Source of the DNA: an uncultured Eubacteriales bacterium
GTDB taxonomy: Bacteria; Bacillota; Clostridia; Christensenellales; Aristaeellaceae
Direction of reading: 5' to 3'
DNA length: 32,868 nucleotides
NCBI GenBank assembly: GCA_900315585.1
Contig: OMZP01000040.1
Coordinates: forward strand, 1-32,868
Shown: in pieces, positions 1 to 8,202 of the stretch
Layout of the letters: the number at the start of each line of letters is the position of its first letter
How positions within the stretch are numbered: position 1 is the stretch's first letter
Position numbers and translations under genes: made by a program
Notes under the pieces: generated by a model
Database searches by the model: none
The model's input: only the letters and a program-made list of their open reading frames with translations
Told to the model about the DNA's origin: nothing

Positions 1-105
1 AGCGAAGCGAAGGATCTGTACGTTGCGTTGTCCTGCGGCATTGAAGGTAGTGTTCTGCCATACATTTCCATGCATCCCACAAGTTTCCGTGAAGAGCCTC
101 TTTTT

Positions 106-3100
106 TTACTTTCCCCGGCTCAGCCTGACCTTCACGGGCTTTGCGGGCGGGGTGTAGGTGAAGTCCGGGGTGATGGCGGCTGGCTTTGCCAAGGCCGTCG
201 GTTCAGGTGTCGGTTCGGGCACCGGTTCAGGCGCTGTTTCCGCTGGGGTCGGTTCGGCTGCTGGGGACGGTTCAGCCGGCACGGGCGCTTCGGCTGCCGC
301 GGGCGGTTCCGCGGGCGCTTCGGCTGTCGGTTCAGGCGCCTCGGAAGTTACCTCCGGAGAGGCCGGGGCTTCGGCGGGCGCGTCGATCCGCGCCGGGACC
401 TCCGCCGCCGGGGAGGCCTCCGCCTCGGATCGGTCTTCGCCGTCCAGCACGGAGTCGTCGGTCATGCCGGCGGCCTCCTTGATCATCTGGATCTCCCGGG
501 CCTTCATGGTCTTGCCGTTGACCAGGTCGTAGAGCACGGGCACCACGAACAGCGTCATCAGCGTGGCGTAGGTCAAGCCGCCGATGGACACCACGGCCAT
601 GGGCTGCATCATTTCCGCGCCGGTGCCCTGGCCCAGGGCCATGGTGGACATGCCCAGGATGGTGGTCAGCGCCGTCATCAAAATCGGGCGCAGGCGGATG
701 CGGCCCGTCTCGATCAGGGCCTCCCGCTTTTCCATGCCGCCGATGCGCAGCTGGTTCACGCAGTCGATGAACACGATGCCGTTGTTCACCACCACGCCGG
801 AGAGCACCAGGAAGCCCAGCATGCTGACGATGGACAGGTCCATGCCGGTGAGCAGCAGGGCCAGCAATCCGCCGGTGAAGGCCAGCGGGATCGTGAACAT
901 GACGATGATGGGGGACTTGAAGCTCTGGAACTGGGCCACCATGATCAGGAAGATCAAAAGGATCGCGATCAGGACCATCCAAACCAGGTCCTGCATGATG
1001 CCCATGACGGTCTCGTTTTCGCCGGTGAGGCCCACGCTGTACCCGGCGGGCACGGCGTAGTCCTTCAGCTTCGCCTCGAAGGCGTCGCTGACGTGGTTGG
1101 CGCTGTAGCCGTCGGCCACGGCGAAGGACACGGTGATCATGCGGCGCTGGCTGGCGCGGTTGATGGTGCCCAGGCTGCTGGTCATGCGGATGTCCGCCAC
1201 GTCGCCCACGCGCACCTGCTTGTCCTCTTCCTCGCCGTTCACTTCGATCTCCAGGTCCTCCAGCTCCTCGGGCTTGAGCGCGCTGTTGGCCGCGTCGGAG
1301 ATGAACACGCCGTATTCCCTGCCGTCGAAGGTCACCTGGGTGATCTCCGTGCGGCCCGCCACCTTCTGGGCGATGAACTGGAACACCTGGGCGGTGGTGA
1401 GGCCCTCGTCGATGGCCTTCTCCTTGTCCACCTCGATGCGCAGCTCCGGCACGGCGTCCTCCAGGCCGTCGTCCACCTCCGCGGCGCCCTCGGTCTGCCG
1501 GGCGAGCTCCGCCACGTCGCTGGCGATCTTTTGCAGGGTCTCCAGGTCCTCGCCGGTGATCTCGGCGGAAATGCCGCTGCCGGTGAGCATGGAGATGTCC
1601 ATGGTGCTGGCCTGCACGGACAGATCCGCGCCCAGCTTCTCGCCGATGGCGCTGATGTCGGAGGCGATGTCGACGTTCCGGCGGCCGGAGGCTTCGTCTA
1701 CCATAATATAGTAGGACATGCCGCCCGATCCGGTGAGGCCGGAGAGCATGCCGCCGCTGCCGCCCATCAGGCCCACGGACTCCACGCCCTCCACGGCCAT
1801 CATACCGTTCATGATCTCCACAGCCTGGTCCTTCTGCTGCTGGTCGGTCATCTCCGGGGCGAAGGTGAGGTCCGCGCTCATCTGGCGGGAGTTCACCTGG
1901 GGCATGAAGGAGATGCCCATCTTCGGCACCTGCAGCGCCGCGAAGGCCAGTACGCCGACGGCCGCCAGCAGCACCAGCGGCTTCACCCGCAATGCCGCGC
2001 CGAGCAGGCCGGTGTAGGCCTTCTGGATCGCGCCGAAGATGCGGTGCTTCCGGGGCTTGGAGTGGCGCATCAGGAACGAGCACATCACCGGCACCACCGT
2101 CATGGCCACCAGCAGCGAGGCCAGCAGCGAGTAGGCGATGGTCAGGCCCATGTCCGCAAACAGGTCGCGGGCCATGCCCTGCACGAACACGATGGGCAGG
2201 AACACGCAGATGGTGGTCAGCGTGGAGGCGAACAGCGCGCCGGAGACCGACTTCACGCCCTCCACGCAGGCCCGCAGCAGGGGCACGCCCTCCTCGTCGT
2301 GGAGGCGGTAGATGTTCTCGATGGCCACGATGGAGTTGTCCACCAGCATGCCGATGCCCAGGCTCAAACCGCTCAGGGACAGCACGTTCAGCGTGATGCC
2401 GGTGAAGTACATGCACACGAAGGCGATGACCACGCTGATGGGGATGGAGAAGGCCACGGTAATGGTGGGCCGGAAATCCATCAGGAACAGGAGCAGGATC
2501 AGTATGGCCAGCCCGCCGCCGGAGAGCAGGTTGTTCAGTACCGAGTCCACGATGATCTCGATGTACTCGCCCTGGTTCATCAGGTCCACGATGTGAAGGT
2601 TGCTGTCGGCGGCCATCAGCGCGTCGGCGCGGTCCAGGATGGTCTTGGCCACGTCGGCGGTGGAGTAGGTGGACTGCTTGTCGAAGGACAGCAGGATGCC
2701 GTCGGAGCCGTTGAGCTTGGTGAACACCTCGTCCCGGTTGTCCGTCAGCTCCACGCTGGCCACGTCCAGAAGGCGCACCTCGTCGATGGTATCCAGCCCC
2801 AGCTCGAACAGCTTCATGCGCCGCAGGGCGTCCAGGGTGTCAAACTTGTCGCCCACGCGCACCAGCACCTGCTCGTTCTCCGCGTCGTAGACGTAGCCGG
2901 CGGGCATGGTGAAGTTCTGGGCTCCGATGAGGCTGGCCACCATCTGGGTGGTCACCACGCCGTCCAGCCCCGCGTTCTCCAGGGCTTCGTCCCGCTTGTC
3001 GTTGAACTCCTTGCGGGCCTTGGCCAGCTCCGCCTCGCCCTCCTTGAGCATCTTGGAGGCCTGGGCGAAGCCGCTGTCGGCCTGCTCGCGGGCGGCCTCC

Positions 3101-5301
3101 AGCTGGCTCCTGGCGTCGGAGAGCTTGGTGTCCTCGTCGATGCCCTCGATGTAGCCGCCGGGGATGATGCCCTGCTCCAGCTTGGACAGGGTGGCGTCGA
3201 TCTGGGCGATGCCCGCGTCGATCTGAGCCAGACCCTCCTGGGCCTGGGCGTACTGGGCCTTCAGGCTCTCCGGGTCCTGGGCCATGGTCAGCGCCTTGTA
3301 GGCGTCGGAGCCCTCCAGCGCGTCGATCTGCTCCTGCAGCTGGCTGATCTGCTGGCGCAGGTTCTCCGGGGACAGGGCAGTGGTGGCCTGGTCCATCAGG
3401 GCCAGCTGGGCGTTCAGCGCGTCGATGCGCTGGTTCAGGGAGTCGATCTGCTGCTGGGCCTCGGCCCGGCGGGATTCGATGTCCGCGTTGTCGTCGCCCA
3501 GGGTCGCCAGGGCCTGGCGGCGGGATTCCAGGTTCGCCCGGTCGTCGGCCAGGAACTGCTCCATGCAGGCGATGACGCCGTTCAGCCGGTCGATCTCGGC
3601 GTTCACGGCGGCGAGGTCGCCCTCCGCCTGGGTGAGCTGGGCCCGCAGATCCTCCACGCTGGCTTCCTCGGCGGAGGCCGCGGCGAAGGGGAACAGGGCA
3701 AAGCCCGCTTCCGGGCTGCCCTCGACTGCCTCGGGATCGGCGGGCGCTTCCCCTTCCGCGGGAAGCTCGCCTTCTTCGTCAGTCAGCGCGGCCCCGCCGC
3801 CGGGGAGGGGGTCGGTGAGGGGCTCGGTGGGAGCCTCGTTGTTTTCGACGGGGGTCTCGGTATTGTCGCTGGGGGCGCTGGCGTCGTCGGCGGGGGTTTC
3901 CCCACTGTCCGCAGGCGCTTCAACGGGGCTTTCCGCAGGCGCTTCGGCGGGGGCCTCTGCGGGGGCTTCGGCGGGGGCCTCTGCGGGGGCTTCGGCAGGG
4001 GCTTCGGCGGGGGCTTCGGCGGGGGCCTCGGCGGGAGCCTCATCGGGATTCGATCCCGCGGCGGCGATCCGCCCCTTGAGGGACTCGATCTGCTGCTCCA
4101 GGGACTGCTTCTGGCTGTTCTGGTCGTTCAGCTGTCCCCTGGCGGTCTCGAGGGCGCTGGCGTCCGCCTCGACGGCGGCCTCCAGCTCGGCGATCTGCTG
4201 CTGGAGCGCGTCCGCGTCCAGCAGAGCCAGGTCGTTCAGGTATTGCTGCTGGCTGTCCCGCTGGGCGGTCAGCTCGGCGATCTGCCGCTCCAGGTCGGCC
4301 CGGGTGCTGTCCGTGACGCTTTCGGGGGTCAGCCCCCGGGCCTCGGCGTCGCTCAGCTGCTGCTGGAGGGTGGAAAGCTGCTGCTTCAGATTGGCCAGCT
4401 GCTCCTGGGCGGTCTTCAGCGCCTGGCGCTGGGTGTCGTCCATGTTCACCAGGGGCTCCATGCTCTGCACGGCCTGGGCCAGCTGATCCCGCTGGGCCTG
4501 CAGCTCCTGCCGCTGCTGGCGAAGCTGCTGGATGGCGGGGTCGATCTGACTCGCGCCCGCGTCGATGGCGGCCAGGGCGTCATCGATCTGCTGGTAGGTC
4601 TGTCGGCGGGCCCGGGCCAACTGGCGCTTGCCGTCGGAGAGCTGGGCCTGGCCGTCGTTCAGCTGCCGCTCCACCTCCGCCAGCTCCGCGTCCACGTCCT
4701 CCAGGATGGCGCTGTTGAGCACGTCGATGCGGCTCTGCTCGATCACCACGTCCACGCGCTGGTCGATCAGGCCGGAGGCGTTGGCCGCGGCCACGCCGTT
4801 CAGGGATTCAAAGGCGGGGATCAGCTCGTCCTCCACGTAGTCGGACAGGGCGAGGATGTCCATGTCGTCCCGGGAGACGGAGAGGATCGCCACCGGCAGC
4901 ATGTCCGGGTTCAGCTTCATGGCCACCGGCGCGCCAATGGCGTCGTCCCACTCGCCCCGCAGCTGGTCCAGTCGGGAGGAGAGCTCGATGAGGGCGGTGT
5001 CCATGTTCGCGCCGTCGTTGAACTGCATGATCACCACGGACACGTTGTCCCGGGAGGAGGAGGTGATCTTCTTCACGTCGGTGAGCGTGGCGACGGCGGC
5101 CTCCATGGGCCGGGTCACGTCCGTCTCCACCTGCTCCGGCGTCGCGCCCACATAGGGGGTGTACACCACCACATAGGGCAGGTTCATGCTGGGCAGCAGG
5201 TCGGTGGTCATCTTCGTGAAGGAGATGTAGCCCAGCACGATCACGAGTATGATGCCCACGATCACCGTATAGGGCTTTTTGACGCTGTATTTGGAAAACA
5301 T
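106..5301 (-). CDS. RND-family efflux transporter with giant coiled-coil insertion
   Basis: Predicted proton-driven inner-membrane exporter of the AcrB/SwrC (HAE1) type, 1731 residues against about 1050 for AcrB. TM1 is at residues 11-28 and the first porter segment at about 40-200. An insertion of roughly 580 residues follows (200-780): Gln/Ala/Glu-rich coiled coils at about 200-412 and 545-770, separated by an EAPA repeat and acidic linker. The second half has TM segments from about residue 925 and the TM4 motif LVDNSIVAIEN, whose Asp matches the proton-relay Asp of AcrB. The AcrB TM10 Lys position reads Asn (VVNNGIVFID), as I recall for Gram-positive members. After the last TM comes a Pro/Ala/Glu-rich tail of about 120 residues ending in a basic stretch. 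ATG start with GGGAGG six bases upstream. Substrate unknown. No membrane-fusion partner lies in the window, so the coiled coil may replace one (inference). Confidence 0.9.
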   Translation of the reverse strand: MFSKYSVKKPYTVIVGIILVIVLGYISFTKMTTDLLPSMNLPYVVVYTPYVGATPEQVETDVTRPMEAAVATLTDVKKITSSSRDNVSVVIMQFNDGANMDTALIELSSRLDQLRGEWDDAIGAPVAMKLNPDMLPVAILSVSRDDMDILALSDYVEDELIPAFESLNGVAAANASGLIDQRVDVVIEQSRIDVLNSAILEDVDAELAEVERQLNDGQAQLSDGKRQLARARRQTYQQIDDALAAIDAGASQIDPAIQQLRQQRQELQAQRDQLAQAVQSMEPLVNMDDTQRQALKTAQEQLANLKQQLSTLQQQLSDAEARGLTPESVTDSTRADLERQIAELTAQRDSQQQYLNDLALLDADALQQQIAELEAAVEADASALETARGQLNDQNSQKQSLEQQIESLKGRIAAAGSNPDEAPAEAPAEAPAEAPAEAPAEAPAEAPAEAPAEAPAESPVEAPADSGETPADDASAPSDNTETPVENNEAPTEPLTDPLPGGGAALTDEEGELPAEGEAPADPEAVEGSPEAGFALFPFAAASAEEASVEDLRAQLTQAEGDLAAVNAEIDRLNGVIACMEQFLADDRANLESRRQALATLGDDNADIESRRAEAQQQIDSLNQRIDALNAQLALMDQATTALSPENLRQQISQLQEQIDALEGSDAYKALTMAQDPESLKAQYAQAQEGLAQIDAGIAQIDATLSKLEQGIIPGGYIEGIDEDTKLSDARSQLEAAREQADSGFAQASKMLKEGEAELAKARKEFNDKRDEALENAGLDGVVTTQMVASLIGAQNFTMPAGYVYDAENEQVLVRVGDKFDTLDALRRMKLFELGLDTIDEVRLLDVASVELTDNRDEVFTKLNGSDGILLSFDKQSTYSTADVAKTILDRADALMAADSNLHIVDLMNQGEYIEIIVDSVLNNLLSGGGLAILILLLFLMDFRPTITVAFSIPISVVIAFVCMYFTGITLNVLSLSGLSLGIGMLVDNSIVAIENIYRLHDEEGVPLLRACVEGVKSVSGALFASTLTTICVFLPIVFVQGMARDLFADMGLTIAYSLLASLLVAMTVVPVMCSFLMRHSKPRKHRIFGAIQKAYTGLLGAALRVKPLVLLAAVGVLAFAALQVPKMGISFMPQVNSRQMSADLTFAPEMTDQQQKDQAVEIMNGMMAVEGVESVGLMGGSGGMLSGLTGSGGMSYYIMVDEASGRRNVDIASDISAIGEKLGADLSVQASTMDISMLTGSGISAEITGEDLETLQKIASDVAELARQTEGAAEVDDGLEDAVPELRIEVDKEKAIDEGLTTAQVFQFIAQKVAGRTEITQVTFDGREYGVFISDAANSALKPEELEDLEIEVNGEEEDKQVRVGDVADIRMTSSLGTINRASQRRMITVSFAVADGYSANHVSDAFEAKLKDYAVPAGYSVGLTGENETVMGIMQDLVWMVLIAILLIFLIMVAQFQSFKSPIIVMFTIPLAFTGGLLALLLTGMDLSIVSMLGFLVLSGVVVNNGIVFIDCVNQLRIGGMEKREALIETGRIRLRPILMTALTTILGMSTMALGQGTGAEMMQPMAVVSIGGLTYATLMTLFVVPVLYDLVNGKTMKAREIQMIKEAAGMTDDSVLDGEDRSEAEASPAAEVPARIDAPAEAPASPEVTSEAPEPTAEAPAEPPAAAEAPVPAEPSPAAEPTPAETAPEPVPEPTPEPTALAKPAAITPDFTYTPPAKPVKVRLSRGK
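3934..4041 (-). repeat. 12-bp tandem repeat encoding nine EAPA units
   Basis: Nine consecutive EAPA tetrapeptides (residues 421-456 of the RND protein) are encoded by near-identical 12-bp units, read on the plus strand as variants of GGGGCTTCGGCG. Degenerate units (ESPV, EAPA) follow. The repeat lies between the two coiled-coil arms and would make an extended, flexible acidic/proline linker. In-frame 12-bp units can expand or contract without breaking the frame, so length may vary between strains. Confidence 0.9.
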
Positions 5302-5409
5302 GCCGCGCCTCCCGTTTTGCGCAATGTCTGGAAATCCACAGTTACAGCCATTATGGCGACTGTTTATGAACTGTATATAAATATTTGTAGCACTTTCGTA
5401 ACATCTTCA

Positions 5410-5438
5410 ATTATATACCTCCGCGCTCGGTTTGTCCA
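5410..5438 (-). promoter_or_regulatory. Sigma-A-type promoter for the RND gene
   Basis: Read on the minus strand: TGGACA (5438-5433), 17-bp spacer, TATAAT (5415-5410). The -35 matches consensus at 5 of 6 and the -10 is perfect. Predicted transcription start is near 5403, giving a leader of about 100 nt before the ATG at 5301. The -35 box lies inside the first codons of the PIN-domain remnant. Confidence 0.75.
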
Positions 5439-5620
5439 TGGGGTTTGAGAGGTTTAACAAAGGAAAAGCCCGAGACGCGCCCTTCCCGGACGAATCGGAC
5501 CGGAAGTTCTACGAGGTGGCCCGGTTCTGCCAAGCGCCGCTGGTGACGGGCAACAGCCAGCACTTCCCCAAGGACGAGACCGTGCTGACCGTGGCGGAGT
5601 TCGTAGATAGATACCTGTAA
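5432..5620 (+). pseudogene. C-terminal remnant of a PIN-domain toxin
   Basis: A 62-codon open frame (TTG 5432, or ATG 5438) whose last 45 residues resemble the C-terminal half of PIN-family toxin components: FPDESDRKFYEVA carries the conserved acidic residues, followed by PLVTGNSQHFP and a closing VAEFVDRYL helix. A full PIN domain has about 130-140 residues. The N-terminal part with the first catalytic Asp is absent, no ribosome binding site is evident, and no antitoxin gene is next to it. The upstream end is taken over by the divergent RND promoter. I read it as a decayed toxin-antitoxin gene; assignment rests on motif recognition only. Confidence 0.65.
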
Positions 5621-5635
5621 TTACATATTATATTG

Positions 5636-5676
5636 GACGCCGGGGAATGGCATTCAGGCCGTTCTCCGGCGTCTTA
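5636..5676 (+). terminator. Probable terminator after the PIN remnant
   Basis: GACGCCGGGGAA (5636-5647) pairs with TTCTCCGGCGTC (5662-5673) with one G-U pair, a 12-bp stem with a 14-nt loop, followed by a short TTAT. The U tract is weak. It insulates the S10 promoter downstream from readthrough and may be a relic of the PIN gene. Confidence 0.45.
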
Positions 5677-5740
5677 TGATCCCTGTGGGGAAAAAACTTT
5701 CGGTTTATCAAAAAAATAACATTCAAATCACACAATTAAT

Positions 5741-5769
5741 TTGATTCTCGGTGGGGGATAGGGTATAAT
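5741..5769 (+). promoter_or_regulatory. Main promoter of the S10-spc operon
   Basis: TTGATT (5741-5746), exactly 17 bp, then TATAAT (5764-5769). The 40 bp upstream (about 5700-5740) is strongly A/T-rich in an otherwise GC-rich region and could act as an UP element. Predicted start of transcription is near 5776, about 278 nt before rpsJ. It is the only strong promoter seen before the 13-kb ribosomal protein cluster. Confidence 0.8.
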
Positions 5770-5775
5770 GATAAA

Positions 5776-6053
5776 GCTGTGTGTCGGGGTACCCATGTGC
5801 AATTTTGCCGGAATTGCCGGGTACGAAACCGGATGCAGCGGGTGACAAACGGGATGAACCGGAAGGTTGCGGCGCAACGCGAAGCGCCTTAAGCGCCAAG
5901 CGGCCGGTAATTTCCGGGGACCATGTCCGACGATCGGACGACGGAGCTCATGCCCGTCGCGCGGCAGTCGAGGGCCGAAGGGCCCGGACTGCCGGAAAAA
6001 AACAATAGGACACGCCCGGCAGCGTGTGCATGAGTTCAACAGGAGGAAAGACA
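5776..6053 (+). promoter_or_regulatory. Structured 5' leader of the S10 operon
   Basis: About 278 nt with no convincing gene. Visible hairpins: GTCCG/CGGAC near 5927-5941, and a strong one in which CGGCAGTC (5962-5969) pairs with GACTGCCG (5987-5994), enclosing GGGCC/GGCCC (5972-5976 with 5981-5985) around a GAAG loop. The strong hairpin is followed by A, not U, so it is not a plain terminator. A long structured leader before rpsJ fits ribosomal-protein autogenous control, known in E. coli through L4. Whether L4 or another protein acts here is inference. Confidence 0.5.
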
Positions 6054-6362
6054 ATGGCAAACCAGAAGATCCGCATCAAGCTCAAGGCCTATGAGCATTC
6101 CATCATCGACCAGAGCGCAGCGCGCATCGTCGAGACGGCCAAGCGCACCGGTTCCCGCGTGTCGGGCCCGATTCCGCTGCCCACCGAGAAGGAGATCGTG
6201 ACGATCCTGCGTTCCCCCCACAAGCACAAGGATTCCCGCGAGCAGTTTGAGATGAGGACGCACAAGCGCCTGATCGACATCCTGCGGCCGACCCCCCAGA
6301 CGGTGGACGCTCTGACCAAGCTGGATCTGCCGGCGGGCGTTGAAATCGAGATCAAGCTGTAA
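6054..6362 (+). CDS. rpsJ: 30S ribosomal protein S10
   Basis: 102 residues, the usual family length. The start [15 protein letters not shown] is diagnostic and the ATG at 6054 follows AGGAGG by eight bases. An in-frame ATG ten codons upstream lacks conservation and was rejected. S10 sits in the 30S head near the A site, and its loop also serves NusB-NusG antitermination complexes in other bacteria. First gene of the S10 operon, behind the long leader. The 158-bp gap to rplC is unusually wide for this cluster. Confidence 0.97.
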   Translation: MANQKIRIKLKAYEHSIIDQSAARIVETAKRTGSRVSGPIPLPTEKEIVTILRSPHKHKDSREQFEMRTHKRLIDILRPTPQTVDALTKLDLPAGVEIEIKL

Positions 6363-6520
6363 GGCGAACGGCGGACGGACGCGCTCTTTGCGGGATCCTG
6401 CGTTTTCCGCGGATGATCGTCCGGTTGAAGCCCGGAGCCAAGCGGCTTATCAATAGGAGGCGTGAGAACCCTCCGAGCAAACTGTCAAACGGTTTGTACA
6501 ACATGTAGAGAGGTGTAACC
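6363..6520 (+). promoter_or_regulatory. rpsJ-rplC gap with a sequestered Shine-Dalgarno-like hairpin
   Basis: 158 bp without a supportable gene. GGAGG (6456-6460), part of a perfect AGGAGG, can pair with CCTCC (6470-6474) around a nine-base loop. The real rplC ribosome binding site is a separate GAGAGG near 6508-6513. A frame of 18 codons (GTG 6462 to TAA 6518) starts only one base after AGGAGG, which is too close for normal initiation. The hairpin may tune translation or mRNA processing between rpsJ and rplC (inference). Confidence 0.3.
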
Positions 6521-7162
6521 ATGAAGAAAGCAATTCTCGGCAAGAAGATCGGCATGACCCAGATTTTCGTATCTGACGGTCGTCTGGTGCCGGTCACCGT
6601 CGTGGAAGCGGGCCCCTGCACTGTGACGCAGGTCAAGACCGTGAAGACCGACGGCTACGAAGCGGTACAGGTTGGCTTCGACGAGCTCAGCGAACAGCGG
6701 GCCAAGAAGCTGCTGAACAAGCCGGAGCAGGGCCACTTCGCCAAGGCTGGCGTGAAGCCTGCGCGGCACCTTCGCGAGTTCCGCTTTGAGGACATCAGCG
6801 GCTACTCCGTGGGCGACGAGATCAAGTGCGACGTGTTCGCCGAAGGCGACAAGATCGACGTGATCGGCACCAGCAAGGGCCACGGCTACACCGGCGCCAT
6901 CCAGCGTTGGAACCAGCACACCGGCCCCATGGGCCACGGCTCCAAGTACCATCGTGGCGTGGGCTCCCTGAGCGCCAACTCCGATCCGTCCCGCGTGTTC
7001 AAGAACAAGCACATGGCGGGCCAGTACGGCGGCGAGCGCGTCACCGTGCAGAACCTTGAGATCGTCAAGGTGGACGCCGAGCGCAACCTGCTGATGGTCA
7101 AGGGCGCGATCCCCGGCGCGAACGGCAGCCTGGTGATGGTCCGCGACGCGGTGAAGGGTTAA
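6521..7162 (+). CDS. rplC: 50S ribosomal protein L3
   Basis: 213 residues, normal for bacterial L3. The start [16 protein letters not shown] and the central segment [18 protein letters not shown], which reaches toward the peptidyl transferase centre and contains the Gln methylated in E. coli L3, are both present. L3 is an early-assembly 23S rRNA binder. Ribosome binding site GAGAGGTG. It is separated from rpsJ by 158 bp and from rplD by 15 bp. Confidence 0.97.
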   Translation: MKKAILGKKIGMTQIFVSDGRLVPVTVVEAGPCTVTQVKTVKTDGYEAVQVGFDELSEQRAKKLLNKPEQGHFAKAGVKPARHLREFRFEDISGYSVGDEIKCDVFAEGDKIDVIGTSKGHGYTGAIQRWNQHTGPMGHGSKYHRGVGSLSANSDPSRVFKNKHMAGQYGGERVTVQNLEIVKVDAERNLLMVKGAIPGANGSLVMVRDAVKG

Positions 7163-7177
7163 TAGGAGGACGCAAAT

Positions 7178-7810
7178 ATGGCAAATGTGAAAGTATTCAA
7201 CATGCAGGGCGCCGCGGTTGGTGAGATCGCTCTCTCCGACGAGGTTTTCGGCGTCGAGCCCCATATCAGCGCCATGCACGCTGTGGTGCGCGCCTACATG
7301 AACGCGCAGCGCCAGGGCACCCAGTCCGCCCTCACCCGCACCGAGGTGCGCGGCGGCGGCCGTAAGATCTATCGCCAGAAGGGCACCGGCAATGCGCGCC
7401 ATCATGGCCGCAGAGCGCCCCAGTTCACCCACGGCGGCGTCGTGTTCGCCCCCAAGCCCCGCGACTATCGCATCTCCGTGCCCCGCAAGGTGCGCCGGCT
7501 GGCGATGAAGAGCGCGCTGAGCAGCAAGGTGGCCGAGCAGGAGATCGTGGTGGTGGACAACATCGCCCTTTCCGAGGCGGAAGCCAAGACCAAGAACGTC
7601 GTGAAGATGCTCAAGGCGCTGGGCGCCGACAAGAAGGCGCTGATTGTGACCAAGGACGTGGAGCCCATGGTCGTGCGCGCCGCGAACAACATCCAGGGCG
7701 TCAAGACCACCTTCGTGGGCAGCCTGAATGTGGTCGACATCCTGAACTGCGACAAGTTCATCATATCCCAGGACGCCGTGAAGCTGGTTGAGGAGGTTTA
7801 TGCAGAATGA
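7178..7810 (+). CDS. rplD: 50S ribosomal protein L4
   Basis: 210 residues. The long loop that lines the peptide exit tunnel is visible as TEVRGGGRKIYRQKGTGNARHH (about residues 50-71), followed by a typical globular C-terminal part. In E. coli L4 represses its own S10 operon at the leader; a similar role here is possible because a structured leader exists, but that is inference. Its last codons overlap the rplW start by 4 nt (ATGA), so the two are probably translationally coupled. Confidence 0.97.
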   Translation: MANVKVFNMQGAAVGEIALSDEVFGVEPHISAMHAVVRAYMNAQRQGTQSALTRTEVRGGGRKIYRQKGTGNARHHGRRAPQFTHGGVVFAPKPRDYRISVPRKVRRLAMKSALSSKVAEQEIVVVDNIALSEAEAKTKNVVKMLKALGADKKALIVTKDVEPMVVRAANNIQGVKTTFVGSLNVVDILNCDKFIISQDAVKLVEEVYAE

Positions 7811-8112
7811 AGAGCGCATATGACATCATCATCAAGCCGGTTCTGACTGAAAAGTCCTACGCCGATATGGCCGAGCAGAAGTTCACCTTCCAGGTGGCTG
7901 TCGGCGCGAACAAGACGGAGATCAAGCAGGCCATCGAGAGCATCTTCGAGGGCGTGAAGGTGGATTCCGTCAACACCATGCGCACGATCGGCAAGATCAA
8001 GCGCCAGGGCCGCTATCAGGGCCGCACCCCTGAGATCAAGAAGGCCATCGTCACCCTGAAGAAGGATTCCAAGCCGATCCCGTTCTTCGAGGGCATGGCC
8101 GAGGAAGAGTAA
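7807..8112 (+). CDS. rplW: 50S ribosomal protein L23
   Basis: 101 residues with the typical opening YDIIIKPVLTEKSY and the extended loop KIKRQGRYQGRTPEIKKAIV. L23 stands at the tunnel exit and docks trigger factor and SRP. The ATG overlaps the rplD stop. The acidic end GMAEEE is ordinary. It is followed by a 90-bp structured gap before rplB. Confidence 0.97.
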   Translation: MKSAYDIIIKPVLTEKSYADMAEQKFTFQVAVGANKTEIKQAIESIFEGVKVDSVNTMRTIGKIKRQGRYQGRTPEIKKAIVTLKKDSKPIPFFEGMAEEE

Positions 8113-8123
8113 TCAGGGAGATT

Positions 8124-8177
8124 ACCCTTTGAAGCCTGAAAGGGCTTCCACAATGGTAAGGCCCGCCGAAAAAGGGT
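8124..8177 (+). promoter_or_regulatory. Stem-loop in the rplW-rplB gap
   Basis: ACCCTTT (8124-8130) can pair with AAAGGGT (8171-8177), enclosing a second stem GAAGCC (8131-8136) with GGCTTC (8143-8148). The A-rich stretch after it holds the rplB ribosome binding site (GGGAG, 8180-8194 region). There is no U tract, so this is more likely a processing or translational element than a terminator. Confidence 0.35.
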
Positions 8178-8202
8178 CAAAGAAAGAAAGGGAGAAATAA
8201 CC

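Noticed and set aside
1..60. Stretch AGCGAAGCGAAGGATCT at the window start resembling dispersed repeats in Clostridia
   Set aside because: Too short and cut by the window edge to support a repeat call; no second copy is visible here.
28..5448. Uninterrupted plus-strand open frame of about 1806 codons opposite the exporter gene
   Set aside because: It is an antisense shadow: composition is dominated by His, Gly, Arg, Val and Gln from reversed codon bias, there is no ribosome binding site, and the minus-strand frame has clear RND family motifs and a good start.
6462..6518. 18-codon leader-peptide-like frame before rplC
   Set aside because: Only one base separates AGGAGG from the GTG, too close for normal initiation; no conservation can be judged.
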